From positions 372,001-436,000 of the forward strand of contig JAKCPI010005689.1 of assembly GCA_023213315.1 (NCBI GenBank): a stretch of DNA of 64,000 nt. The letters are read 5' to 3'. The position numbers and the translations under genes were made by a program. Source of the DNA: Euborellia annulipes. Lineage: Eukaryota > Arthropoda > Insecta > Dermaptera > Anisolabididae. This document shows positions 38,856 to 47,075 of the stretch, in pieces; within the stretch, counting starts at the first letter, position 1; every line of letters starts with the position of its first letter. Under the pieces are notes generated by a model. That model had not been told where the DNA came from. It was given only the letters and a program-made list of their open reading frames with translations, and ran no database searches.

Positions 38856-39677
38856 TTAAACAAATGGTGGTTGGTGCTGAAGTACTAAATCGATCACCTC
38901 CAATGCACCCTCATGCTCATTACTCACAGTCGTATACGGTGCTACTGCTTTTAAAGCTTCTACTGCATTTTCAACCGCAAACCCATAACCCACTGCTTTA
39001 ATCATCTGGATATCATTATTATTATCGCCAATCGCAACGACTTGATCAGGTTCAACTTGCCATTTTTGTAATAGAAGCTTCAAACCATGTGCTTTATGCT
39101 GGTCAGGAAGAATAAGATCGATAAAGTCAAAACCACTTGAAACGGGAACTAATAATTGATCTGCAACAAAACTTTGCTGCTGAAGATCTTGAAAAATAGT
39201 AAAACTTTCGTTTTTCTGAGCAATAAAAGTAATTTTGCACACTAAGTCATCTAGTGCATAAAAGTCATCTATAACTGTTAGTTTTTCAAAATATCGAGCG
39301 ACTTTGGCATAGTCCTCGGCTTGCATACTCGTATGTACATAAGCACTCTGTTTTCCACAGATCACCATTTTAGATGTATAAGTTGAATCAATCGCCTTTA
39401 AAGTCTCAATAAATTGTTGCTGACTTAAATGAGCAAAAGCTATTTCTTGTCCTGCATCTACAACATGTGCGCCATTTTCTGCAATAAAAGCGATTTCATG
39501 ACTAATTTCTGGAAAGTAGGTAACAAGCTTTGCGAGTTGGTTACCACTGGCAACCACAAAATGAATATTATTTTGTTTGAGTTGTTCGTACTGTTTTAAA
39601 AAACGTGCTTTGTTGTACTGCTTCTTAGAATTGAGAAAAGTCCCATCCATATCTACCGCTAAAATTTTTACCGTCAT
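38856..39677 (-). CDS. Cof-type HAD-IIB family phosphatase
   Basis: Cytoplasmic phosphatase of the haloacid dehalogenase superfamily, 273 residues, like E. coli YbjI/YidA. Motif I is VDMDGTFLNSKKQ (residues 8-20, nucleophile Asp8), motif II lies in FVVASGNQ near 36-43, motif III is the lysine in DQHKAHGLKLLL near 200, and motif IV is VAIGDNNNDIQMIKAVGYGFAVENA near 216-240. Members hydrolyse sugar phosphates or flavin phosphates; substrate unknown. Confidence 0.88.
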   Translation of the reverse strand: MTVKILAVDMDGTFLNSKKQYNKARFLKQYEQLKQNNIHFVVASGNQLAKLVTYFPEISHEIAFIAENGAHVVDAGQEIAFAHLSQQQFIETLKAIDSTYTSKMVICGKQSAYVHTSMQAEDYAKVARYFEKLTVIDDFYALDDLVCKITFIAQKNESFTIFQDLQQQSFVADQLLVPVSSGFDFIDLILPDQHKAHGLKLLLQKWQVEPDQVVAIGDNNNDIQMIKAVGYGFAVENAVEALKAVAPYTTVSNEHEGALEVIDLVLQHQPPFV

Positions 39678-39865
39678 TAATTGTTTAAATCTCTTACTAA
39701 AATCTTATTAAACCAAATTTAGCTTTATTTTTCATGACACTTTTACAGTTTTACATCTATATATCTATTAAAAAGTGTCCACACAGTATTATCATTTTTT
39801 GCACAGGTTATTTTTTAGTAGAGCTTAATAAAAAATCAGGTAATAAAATATCCAACTCGCATAAG

Positions 39866-39890
39866 AAAAGAACGCCAAAACGTTCTTTTT
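39866..39890. terminator. Intrinsic terminator, probably of rpe
   Basis: Stem AAAAGAACG/CGTTCTTTT with loop CCAAAA. T-rich sequence follows on both strands. On the minus strand it would end rpe after about 145 bases, with the DnaA-box array lying in between. Confidence 0.75.
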
Positions 39891-39950
39891 TCATACATTC
39901 TGCCTAGAGAATAAACGATTGATCTAATTTTTGTTTATTTTACCAACATC

Positions 39951-40019
39951 TTATCCATATGGTTATCAACACAGTTATCCATACAGTTATAAACAAAGTT
40001 ATCCACAAGCTTATTCTCG
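39951..40019 (+). repeat. Phased array of DnaA-box-like 9-mers at exact 12-bp spacing
   Basis: 9-mers beginning at 39951, 39963, 39975, 39987 and 39999 read TTATCCATA, TTATCAACA, TTATCCATA, TTATAAACA and TTATCCACA. The last is a perfect DnaA box (TTATNCACA), and each of the others has one mismatch. All point the same way with a strict 12-bp period; a degenerate sixth (TTATTCTCG) starts at 40011. The array is between the rpe stop and the rpe terminator. Sequence is certain; DnaA binding is inferred. Confidence 0.75.
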
Positions 40020-40033
40020 GTTTAACATATTTT

Positions 40034-40720
40034 TTAAGCGTCTACACTACCTACTTTTGCAAGCTCTGCACGCATTTGATCAATTACAACTTTATAATCT
40101 GGTTGACCAAAAATTGCTGAACCTGCAACAAACATATCTGCGCCCGCTTCTGCAATTTCACGAATATTTGCAGGGCCAACACCACCGTCGACTTCTAAAC
40201 GAATATCACGGCCACTTGCATCAATAATTTTACGAGCTTCACGTAATTTTTCTAATGTCATTGGAATGAACTTTTGCCCACCAAAGCCAGGGTTCACACT
40301 CATTATTAAAATTTGGTCAACTTTATCAAGTACATAATCTAGATAATGCAATGGCGTTGCAGGGTTAAATACGAGACCAGCTTTAGCACCACCTGATTTA
40401 ATCAGTTGTAGTGAACGGTCAATGTGATGAGAGGCTTCTGGGTGAAACGTAATAATATCGGCACCAGCTTCCAAAAAATCTCCAATAATACGGTCAACCG
40501 GAGACACCATTAAATGCACATCAACAGGCGCTTTAATTCCATAATTTTTTAAAGCCTTACAAATGCCAGCACCAAAAGTTAAATTTGGAACATAGTGGTT
40601 ATCCATTACATCAAAATGCACTACATCTGCACCCGCGGCTAACACTTTGTCTACATCTGCACCTAAACGAGCAAAGTCAGCAGATAAAATAGAAGGAGCA
40701 ATCAAATAAGGCTTGGACAT
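40034..40720 (-). CDS. rpe: Ribulose-phosphate 3-epimerase
   Basis: Pentose phosphate pathway enzyme interconverting ribulose 5-phosphate and xylulose 5-phosphate; metal-dependent TIM barrel of 228 residues. Conserved segments are [14 protein letters not shown] (7-20), [17 protein letters not shown] (34-50, with metal-binding His and Asp), [21 protein letters not shown] near 142-155, and [11 protein letters not shown] with the catalytic aspartate, followed by FVAGSAIFG. Confidence 0.95.
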   Translation of the reverse strand: MSKPYLIAPSILSADFARLGADVDKVLAAGADVVHFDVMDNHYVPNLTFGAGICKALKNYGIKAPVDVHLMVSPVDRIIGDFLEAGADIITFHPEASHHIDRSLQLIKSGGAKAGLVFNPATPLHYLDYVLDKVDQILIMSVNPGFGGQKFIPMTLEKLREARKIIDASGRDIRLEVDGGVGPANIREIAEAGADMFVAGSAIFGQPDYKVVIDQMRAELAKVGSVDA

Positions 40721-40903
40721 AGGTGGATGACCTGGCTAAGAATTTAAGGAGAGGCTTAAATTATAACAAAAAACCGCCTAATTGGGCCGCCCTTCCTTGC
40801 TTAAATGACAACATTTCAAACTTGCAACGTAACGTTGCAACATTAGAATGCCAAGGACTAAACGAATTTGTTAAGGTACATTTAACCAATGTGAGGATTT
40901 ATA

Positions 40904-41176
40904 ATGAAAAGCACAACTCATCTATTAACAAACGATGGTAAACGTATTGCAAAACGTCTAGTTAATCATTGGAAACACAAATTTGAAGTACAAGAAACAG
41001 AACAAGATTTCAAAATCTTAATGCCTACAGCAACCATTACTCTTACACCAGAAATAGAGCAGTTAAACGTTGCTATTGATAGCCAATTAGATGACCACGA
41101 CCACTTAGAAAAAGTCGTGCTTGATCATCTAAACCGTATGGCTCAACAAGAATTTCAGGTGGAATGGCAGCATTAA
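40904..41176 (+). CDS. DUF2218-family protein
   Basis: Small cytoplasmic protein of 90 residues. The DUF2218 pattern is seen: an N-terminal KRIAKRLVNHWKHKFEV, acidic middle, and a C-terminal QLDDHDHLEKVVLDHLNRMA. GAGG six bases before the ATG supports the start. Function unknown; some relatives sit near siderophore or metal genes, but here the neighbours are rpe and fghA. It is convergent with fghA, with no bases between the stops. Confidence 0.8.
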   Translation: MKSTTHLLTNDGKRIAKRLVNHWKHKFEVQETEQDFKILMPTATITLTPEIEQLNVAIDSQLDDHDHLEKVVLDHLNRMAQQEFQVEWQH

Positions 41177-42022
41177 TTAGCCATTTACCTTTTCTAACTG
41201 GATTGCATGAAACTGCAAATGCTCATCCATAAAGGTTTGAATAAAGTAATAGCCATGATCATAGCCAGCATGTTGTCTTAAAGTTAAAGGCTGTCCCACT
41301 TTTAAACATGCTTGCTTAAATTTTTCAGGGTGAAGCTGTTCATAAAATTGATCATCCAATCCCTGATCAAGCAAAATTTCATCAAATACTGCACCATTTT
41401 TTGAAACTAAAGCTGTGGCATCATGAGCCAGCCAGCTACCGCGGTCATCCCCTAAATAATGACTAAAGGCTTTGTCTCCCCATGCACATTCAGTTGGTGC
41501 ACAGATCGGTGCAAAAGCAGATACAGACTTGAACTTTTCAGGATATTTAAACGCTAAAGTTAATGCCCCGTGGCCACCCATTGAGTGCCCCAAGATACCG
41601 ACTTGTTGAGCATTTACAGGAAAGTTTTTCAAAATAAGTGGATATAACTCATCAATCAAATAGCTTTCCATTTGATAATGATCAGACCAAGGTGCTTGCG
41701 TTGCATTAATATAGAAACCTGCACCTTGACCTAAATCCCAATTATCCCCTGCAGCGACTTGTTCTCCACGAGGAGAAGTGTCTGGCGTAATCAATATTAA
41801 ACTTAACTGTGCTGCCATATGCTGTGCATGTGCTTTTATGGCAAAGGTTTCTTCAGTACAAGTTAAACCTGCTAAATAAAACAAGGTTGAACAAGGTTTA
41901 CCTTCTAAAGCGGCTGGTGGCAAATACACACCAAACTTAGCAGGTCCTTTTAAATAAGAAGATTCAAATTGGTATATACGCTGCTCACCCTCAAAGCAGC
42001 GGTTTTTTTGCAGGAGTTGCAT
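41177..42022 (-). CDS. fghA: S-formylglutathione hydrolase
   Basis: Serine esterase of the alpha/beta-hydrolase fold that releases formate from S-formylglutathione in formaldehyde detoxification. I start at ATG 42022 (MQLLQKNRCFEGEQRIYQF), giving 281 residues, the family length. The nucleophile elbow is GILGHSMGGHGALTLAF near residues 143-159; the acid is in LLDQGLDDQFYE and the histidine in GYDHGYYFI near 258. The usual partner, glutathione-dependent formaldehyde dehydrogenase, is not adjacent. The start overlaps the end of the C13 peptidase gene by about 32 bases. Confidence 0.92.
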   Translation of the reverse strand: MQLLQKNRCFEGEQRIYQFESSYLKGPAKFGVYLPPAALEGKPCSTLFYLAGLTCTEETFAIKAHAQHMAAQLSLILITPDTSPRGEQVAAGDNWDLGQGAGFYINATQAPWSDHYQMESYLIDELYPLILKNFPVNAQQVGILGHSMGGHGALTLAFKYPEKFKSVSAFAPICAPTECAWGDKAFSHYLGDDRGSWLAHDATALVSKNGAVFDEILLDQGLDDQFYEQLHPEKFKQACLKVGQPLTLRQHAGYDHGYYFIQTFMDEHLQFHAIQLEKVNG

Positions 42023-43442
42023 CGTTTTTGGCCTCTGTTTTTGTTTGAGCAATATCTACACTACCAGTATTTTGCTGAGGAAATAGATACTTTTCCAATT
42101 GAGGTAGCATGAGTTCCATATTTTTACCAATCATCCACTGAGGCTCTGAAGGTTCTACACCTTGAGCCACTTCCCATTTGGTTACTGTTTGCTTAGCTGT
42201 ACTAAATGAATCTTTCATCGAAGATTGCTCTCGCATAGCCAAATCAAAGAAAGCCCGACCAAAATAGGTATAGTCGGCTTCGTTATTACATCCAAAAGAA
42301 GTTTTATCAGCAGCAGACGCAGTAATAATTAAAGTATCAGGAGACTGTAAAGCAGGAATAAAGCTTCCTGAATAACAGGCTGAGATGACAATCACACGCC
42401 AGCGAATACCGGATTTATCAAGTGTTTCACGCAACCATTTAGGGTCTACTTGCCCTAGATCTAATGGTGCATTTTCAATTTCGAAGTGATTTTGTTCACC
42501 GTGTGAAGTCATATATAGAAATAGCACATCACTATCACGGTTCATTTGCTGACCCATACGGCGTAGGGCTAACTCTATACTGGTTTTAGAGGCAATCGGA
42601 ATTTCAGTACGCGTATCTGGATTATTGACCAGCATCATTGACCGACCAATCGTTCCAAAACGTGTATCAAACTGTTCTTTAATACGGACTACTTCCGATT
42701 TAAAAACATCTTGGTAGCTGTCACCTGCCACGCCTAAAAAATACCAATGACTTTTTGCCTGCTCACCATATTCGACTTGCTCTAAAGAATCATTCAGCAG
42801 CTTACTTTGCGCATAAAAAGCATCTTCAGCAAATGTTGGAGCTGAGTCTTCAACCTTCCAAATAGGTTGATCTTTTACAGAAAGTTGCCAGACCACCATC
42901 GTCGCAATAGTCGCAACCATGACGAGTGCACGTTCCCACCAAGGCCACTTGAGCTCGCGTGAGAAAACCCAAATCACCGCTAAACTTTGCCATACGAACA
43001 AAGCCACAAATAGACTAGGTAAAATTCCGTTATAAATGGCATCTGGAATAAAGTTGAGATAACCGTTAGAACCCAAATACTGAATTAAAGCATTGAATTA
43101 ATAAGATATTTGTATCTAGAACCAACCAAAGTAAAGCAGGCACTAGCATTAAACGAGGTTGATTGGTGCGCTGTGATAGAAAATACCAACAATTAAAGCA
43201 ATAAATGGCCAAAGTGCGTAACCAATTAAACCTTGTGAATTGAAATCACCAATTTGACCAGCCACAAGCCAGCTATAAAGAGAGTTAGTACAGCCCCCTA
43301 AAATTCCCCAGACAATGAGCTGAAGAATAGATGGATGTACAATTTGTAAAGAACGTCTTGATCCCAAAAACAGCCACATTCCGGCAATTTGGTTGCTTTT
43401 AAAATCATGCCAAAAGTTAATGGAGGGTTTAAGATCAATCAT
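41991..43442 (-). CDS. C13-family (legumain-like) cysteine peptidase with N-terminal membrane domain (frameshifted)
   Basis: Caspase-fold peptidase. The N-terminal part (from ATG 43442, MIDLKPSINFWHDFKSNQIA) has several hydrophobic helices, continuing through SLFVALFVWQSLAVIWVF and ALVMVATIATMVVW, so the enzyme is anchored in the inner membrane. The peptidase domain carries the catalytic histidine in LYMTSHGEQNHF and cysteine in VIVISACYSGSFIPALQ, the C13 dyad. Two frame changes are needed, at the A4 run 43180-43183 and an extra base near 43095, to give about 483 residues. Substrate unknown; the partner gene fghA is probably not functionally related. Confidence 0.8.
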
Positions 43443-43578
43443 AAAAGGTTTTCAAAAATTTCGTTTTTGTCAGGCATCTTAAGTGTATGCCTGCTAAGAA
43501 TTTTAGCAATCATGCTTTTGAACTATATCACATATATTTGTGCATTATTCAAGCAATAAAACCTAACCTTACATAAGC

Positions 43579-44369
43579 CTACTGAAAATACGCATCAAAA
43601 CGACAAGCATCTCCTTGCCATTGATGAGCTGGCTCTTGATTTGCCAGAAAAACAGCATGGCGTGGCCGTTTAACCACCACACGTTTAGCAACTTTCTGCG
43701 CCAGAAACAGTAAATTATCACCTAAATCCATTTCACCGTCTTCGGGTAAAAGTAGATGTAAAAGCTGCATCTGTTTTTTAACTTGAGCTTGCTTTTTGAC
43801 TACTTGATGATTCTGATCACGCTGTGGAAACATCGGATCTAGATAAACTACATCAACCATTTGAGCTGTTTGCTGTAGTTGTTGTAGATAACTTGCAGAG
43901 TCAGCAAAGATCAGTTGAATCCGATCCATAAACTGACTTAAAAGCTATCTTGTTCAGCTTGGGCTTTTGCATCTTCAAGTAAGGTAAATAAAATCGGATG
44001 GCGCTCAACCAATTGTATTTGTGCGCCCAAATAAGCCATGAGCAAACTATCGTGGCCTAAACCAGCTGTAGCATCAATTAAGGTTGGTTTTTCACCTAAC
44101 TGACAAGCCCGAGCAATCATTTCTGATTTAAGACTTGCACGTTTTAAACGGGAAATTTCGGCTTTCCAGTCGGGCTGCATTTTCATGCCATTTGCTGATA
44201 ACCATAGCCCATTTTCATCTACACAAAGTGCCAATTCAGGATTTAAACGCAAAAAACGTGCATTCAGCTTTTCAACTGGCTGCGATTCAACAGTCACACC
44301 TCTAGAACAAAGCACAGCTTGGTAGTTCTGAGCTTGTTCTTGAAAATCTACTTCAAAATATATGTGCAT
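43579..44369 (-). CDS. rsmJ: 16S rRNA (guanine1516-N2)-methyltransferase RsmJ (frameshifted)
   Basis: SAM-dependent rRNA methyltransferase, about 263 residues when joined. The SAM motif is [19 protein letters not shown] (about residues 100-118) followed by VERHP; the catalytic motif is [11 protein letters not shown]. The frame stops after QAEQDSF at the A4 run 43940-43943 (minus strand TTTT); one more T gives [10 protein letters not shown] and joins the two parts. It lies 11 bases downstream of tsaB in a same-strand run. The single homopolymer change suggests an assembly indel. Confidence 0.86.
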
Positions 44370-44380
44370 GAGTAGTGCCT

Positions 44381-45047
44381 TTATTTTGCTTTACCCTGAT
44401 CTGCTATTTTTTTCCATGCATCATCACGTAAATAAACTGGCAAAGCATGTTCAGCATCAACCCACTGCTTTTGTGCTGCATAGACACGTGCAATAGAAGC
44501 AATGTCTTGTGCAGTTGCAGTGATTGTTTGATGTTCTGCATCAGCTTGAAGGAGCTTTGCACCCGAACCAATTAAGCAATGTTTTGCATAAGCAGTCGCT
44601 GGTTCGTAGCCCATTAATTTTTCTTCATCAATACATTGCATAATTCCATGTTCATCTAGAACAAAACTTGCAATATAAACTTCATTCATACGAGCATCGA
44701 GCACCGCAGTCACCTGTTCCAAACCTTCCAAGTCGGTATGCTGCTTGTGCTAAAGCTTGCAAACTCGAAACGGGAATAACGGGTAAATCTTGTGACCATG
44801 CTAAAGCCTGAGTCACAGCTGCATTAATTCGGACGCCACTAAAAGAACCCGGCCCACGACTAAAGGCAATTGCATCCAGACCAGCAACCTCAAGACCTGT
44901 TTGTTGTAGCCCCTGCTCAATCATGGGCAGAATGGTCTGGGTTTGTGCTTTCGCCCGCGTATCGAGTTGAAAAAACAGTTCTTGGGTTTCATCGACTAAT
45001 GAAATAGAACACTGCTCATTTGCAGTTTCCAACGCCAGCAATTTCAT
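44381..45047 (-). CDS. tsaB: tRNA threonylcarbamoyladenosine modification protein TsaB (frameshifted)
   Basis: ASKHA-fold partner of TsaD and TsaE in making t6A on tRNAs, essential in most gammaproteobacteria. I start at ATG 45047 ([20 protein letters not shown]), giving about 221 residues when joined. TsaB features are LALETA and [17 protein letters not shown] (about 63-79). The frame changes at about 44726-44732; the intact continuation is [20 protein letters not shown]. Loss of this gene would be lethal or severely harmful, so the break is probably a sequence error. Confidence 0.87.
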
Positions 45048-45130
45048 GCACAACCTTAGTATTAAATCAGATTAAAAACGGGGGTTATAATACCCCACTC
45101 GGCTCTGATAGGCGAGTTGTTCTCTGTCTA

Positions 45131-45159
45131 AATAAAAATGCCAAGATTTAACTTGGCAT
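45131..45159 (-). terminator. Intrinsic terminator after gamma-carbonic anhydrase gene
   Basis: Stem ATGCCAAG/CTTGGCAT with a six-base loop; on the minus strand TTTTTATTT follows. It lies 12 bases after the stop and separates this gene from tsaB. Confidence 0.85.
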
Positions 45160-45170
45160 AATTTTTTTTG

Positions 45171-45713
45171 CTAAAAAAGAGTTAAAAAGTGGAATTCTTT
45201 TAAATCAGCGTAGCTTTTAAAATGTTCAGCATAATGCAATGCACTCAACCGTATTTTAGCCGCACCATCTTCATCTAAAGTTTTAACAATTTTGCCGGGT
45301 GATCCCATAACGACTGAATTATCCGGAATGACTTTCCCTTCTGGAATTAAAGCATTAGCGCCAATAATACAATTTTTACCAATCACAGCCCGATTTAAAA
45401 TCACGGCGTTCATACCAATCAAACTGTTGTCACCAATCGTACAGCCATGCAGCATGACTTTATGTCCGACCGTGACATATTCACCAATATTGAGCTCTAG
45501 CCCAGCATCGGTATGTAATACAGAATTTTCTTGAATATTAGAAAAATTACCAATTCGAACTACACAGTTATCAGCACGAACTACTGCACCAAACCAGATG
45601 CTGACTTGACGACCCAACTCTACTTGTCCAATCAACGTTGCTGTGGGAGCAACCCAACCATCCCATGGTTCATGTAAGGCTTTTGGGTGCTGTCCTTGAT
45701 AGCTATACATCAT
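45171..45713 (-). CDS. Gamma-carbonic anhydrase family protein (YrdA-like)
   Basis: Left-handed beta-helix protein of 180 residues built from hexapeptide repeats (IGQVELG, NFSNIQENS, CTIGDNSLIGMNAVIL, AVIGKNCIIGANALI). The three zinc-binding histidines expected of the family fall in SVLHTDAG (about 67) and TVGHKVMLHGCTIG (about 83-89). Members may be carbonic anhydrases or acyl carriers; activity of YrdA-type proteins is unproven. The start is one of two adjacent ATG codons. Confidence 0.86.
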   Translation of the reverse strand: MMYSYQGQHPKALHEPWDGWVAPTATLIGQVELGRQVSIWFGAVVRADNCVVRIGNFSNIQENSVLHTDAGLELNIGEYVTVGHKVMLHGCTIGDNSLIGMNAVILNRAVIGKNCIIGANALIPEGKVIPDNSVVMGSPGKIVKTLDEDGAAKIRLSALHYAEHFKSYADLKEFHFLTLF

Positions 45714-45729
45714 AATTTATCAGTCCTGA

Positions 45730-46349
45730 TCATTTATTCTTATGAGAAAATTTTGGCATACCAAAGGTTGGTGAGTTAAGTAAAAATGGCCAATCTTTTT
45801 GATAACCTAACCCGTATTTAAACAGAGCAACTAGCATACGAGCAGTTAAACCCCAAATAATTTCATTATCAATCTGTAAACTCGGAAAATATAAAGATTG
45901 ATGGGCATAACGTACTTCGTAAGGCGTTGGTCTTGTCTCGATGAGTTGCTGCAAAGGCACGAAAAAGATTCGATCAATTTCCGTAGGTTGAGGTATTAAC
46001 GTAATCTCTGGAGGAATAAGCCCAACAATGGGTTTTACCGACAGTCCACTTCTTGCACGTTGCATTGGCAAATCGCCGAGCAACTGTACATCAAACGGAT
46101 TTAAAGCTGTCTCTTCCTGAGCTTCTCTTAAGGCCACCACAATATTACTCGTATCACTAGGGTCACGCTTTCCCCCTGGGAAAGAAACTTCCCCGCATGG
46201 TTGTTCATGTGTATTGAACGGCGTGTAAGCAGTACCTTAGGATTATTTTCATTTGTAATAGCAATAAGTACTGCTGCTTGTGCTTCTTGTATGCGGGTGG
46301 AAAAGCGCAATCTTTGCTGTAACTTTTTTGTTAGCAAGTGCTCTTCCAT
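45730..46349 (-). CDS. Nudix hydrolase, NudL/CoA-pyrophosphatase-like (frameshifted)
   Basis: Pyrophosphohydrolase of the CoA-diphosphatase branch. I start at ATG 46349 (MEEHLLTKKLQQRLRF) with AGGTGA upstream. The Nudix box is split: the upstream frame reaches MNNHAGK and the downstream frame resumes at ALREAQEETALNPFDVQLLG. One more G in the C4 run 46191-46194 (minus strand GGGG) restores a continuous box with GGKRDP before REAQEE. LTRRSIHMNNHAG is typical of the NudL group. About 206 residues when joined. Confidence 0.82.
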
Positions 46350-46463
46350 ACCATTCACCTATTATTCTGTCTCTCTTTGCATCATATCTGAAAAATAAAC
46401 TTAAGACATAGAGTTGATGCGTAAGTCTAAAAATTCAGTTATGCTGAGGCATCTCTATACTCG

Positions 46464-47021
46464 ATGATAATTATGAGTTTCTGTGTAGCGTGTGGGCATA
46501 AAACCGAACAAAAAATTCCTTTAGGTGATCATAAAGTACGCCGTGTTTGTACTCATTGTGGCAATATCCATTATGAAAATCCTAAAGTAATCTGTGGTGC
46601 CTTAGCGTTATGGGAAGACAAAGTATTACTCTGTCGTCGTGCTATTGAACCTCGTTATGGTTTATGGACCCTACCTGCTGGTTATATGGAATTGTTCGAA
46701 ACCATGGAGCAAGGAGCAGCACGTGAAACTCGTGAAGAAGCAGAAGCCGAGATTGAAATAGAGCAACTATACTGTATGTACAATATTCCTCGTATTGGTC
46801 AGATTTATGTGTTGTTTAAAGCGCAGCTGAAAGATGGAATTTTTGGTGCAGGCGAAGAAAGTATCGAGAGTCGTCTGTTTGAAGAACATGAAATTCCATG
46901 GGGTGAGCTTGCCTTTCCTAGCGTTGAACATACACTAAGACATTATTTTGAAGATCGCAAACAACAAGTGTTCCCAACACATCTTGAGACTTTGGGTACT
47001 CGTTTAGACCATACTGGCTAA
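46464..47021 (+). CDS. Nudix hydrolase with N-terminal zinc ribbon
   Basis: Nucleotide pyrophosphohydrolase of 185 residues; an ATG at 46473 (MSFCVACGHKTEQ) is an equally likely start. A zinc ribbon of four cysteines (CVACGH and CTHCGN) occupies about residues 7-36, as in NADH pyrophosphatase-type enzymes. The Nudix box is GYMELFETMEQGAARETREEAEAEI (shown in part; key residues RETREEAEAE near 88-97). The WTLPAGYMEL lead-in resembles ADP-ribose or NADH hydrolases. It is followed by a strong terminator. Confidence 0.87.
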   Translation: MIIMSFCVACGHKTEQKIPLGDHKVRRVCTHCGNIHYENPKVICGALALWEDKVLLCRRAIEPRYGLWTLPAGYMELFETMEQGAARETREEAEAEIEIEQLYCMYNIPRIGQIYVLFKAQLKDGIFGAGEESIESRLFEEHEIPWGELAFPSVEHTLRHYFEDRKQQVFPTHLETLGTRLDHTG

Positions 47022-47035
47022 TCAATTAGATAATA

Positions 47036-47060
47036 AAAAAGACCGCTAGGCGGTCTTTTT
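47036..47060. terminator. Bidirectional terminator between Nudix gene and filF
   Basis: Stem AAAAAGACCGC/GCGGTCTTTTT with a three-base loop, T-runs on both strands. It sits between two convergent genes. Confidence 0.92.
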
Positions 47061-47075
47061 TATTTGTTTAATATT

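Larger units (their letters stand above)
39678..40033. other. Intergenic region between HAD gene and rpe
   Basis: It holds the HAD promoter region, a very AT-rich stretch (39780-39850), the terminator at 39866-39890 and the phased DnaA-box-like array. An open frame crosses the array on the plus strand, but its repeat SYPY/SYKQ simply reflects the 12-bp period, and it then runs antisense to rpe. Confidence 0.6.

Noticed and set aside
39780..40020. The DnaA-box-like array as the chromosomal origin.
   Set aside because: None of the genes that mark oriC in gammaproteobacteria is adjacent, and only one box is a perfect match.
39931..40227. A repeat-containing protein (SYPY/SYKQ) across the DnaA-box-like array.
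   Set aside because: The four-residue period follows from the 12-bp DNA period, there is no ribosome-binding site, and most of the frame is antisense to rpe.
40723..40941. 72-codon open frame on the plus strand before the DUF2218 gene.
   Set aside because: It begins at the rpe start, lacks a ribosome-binding site and overlaps the well-supported DUF2218 start.
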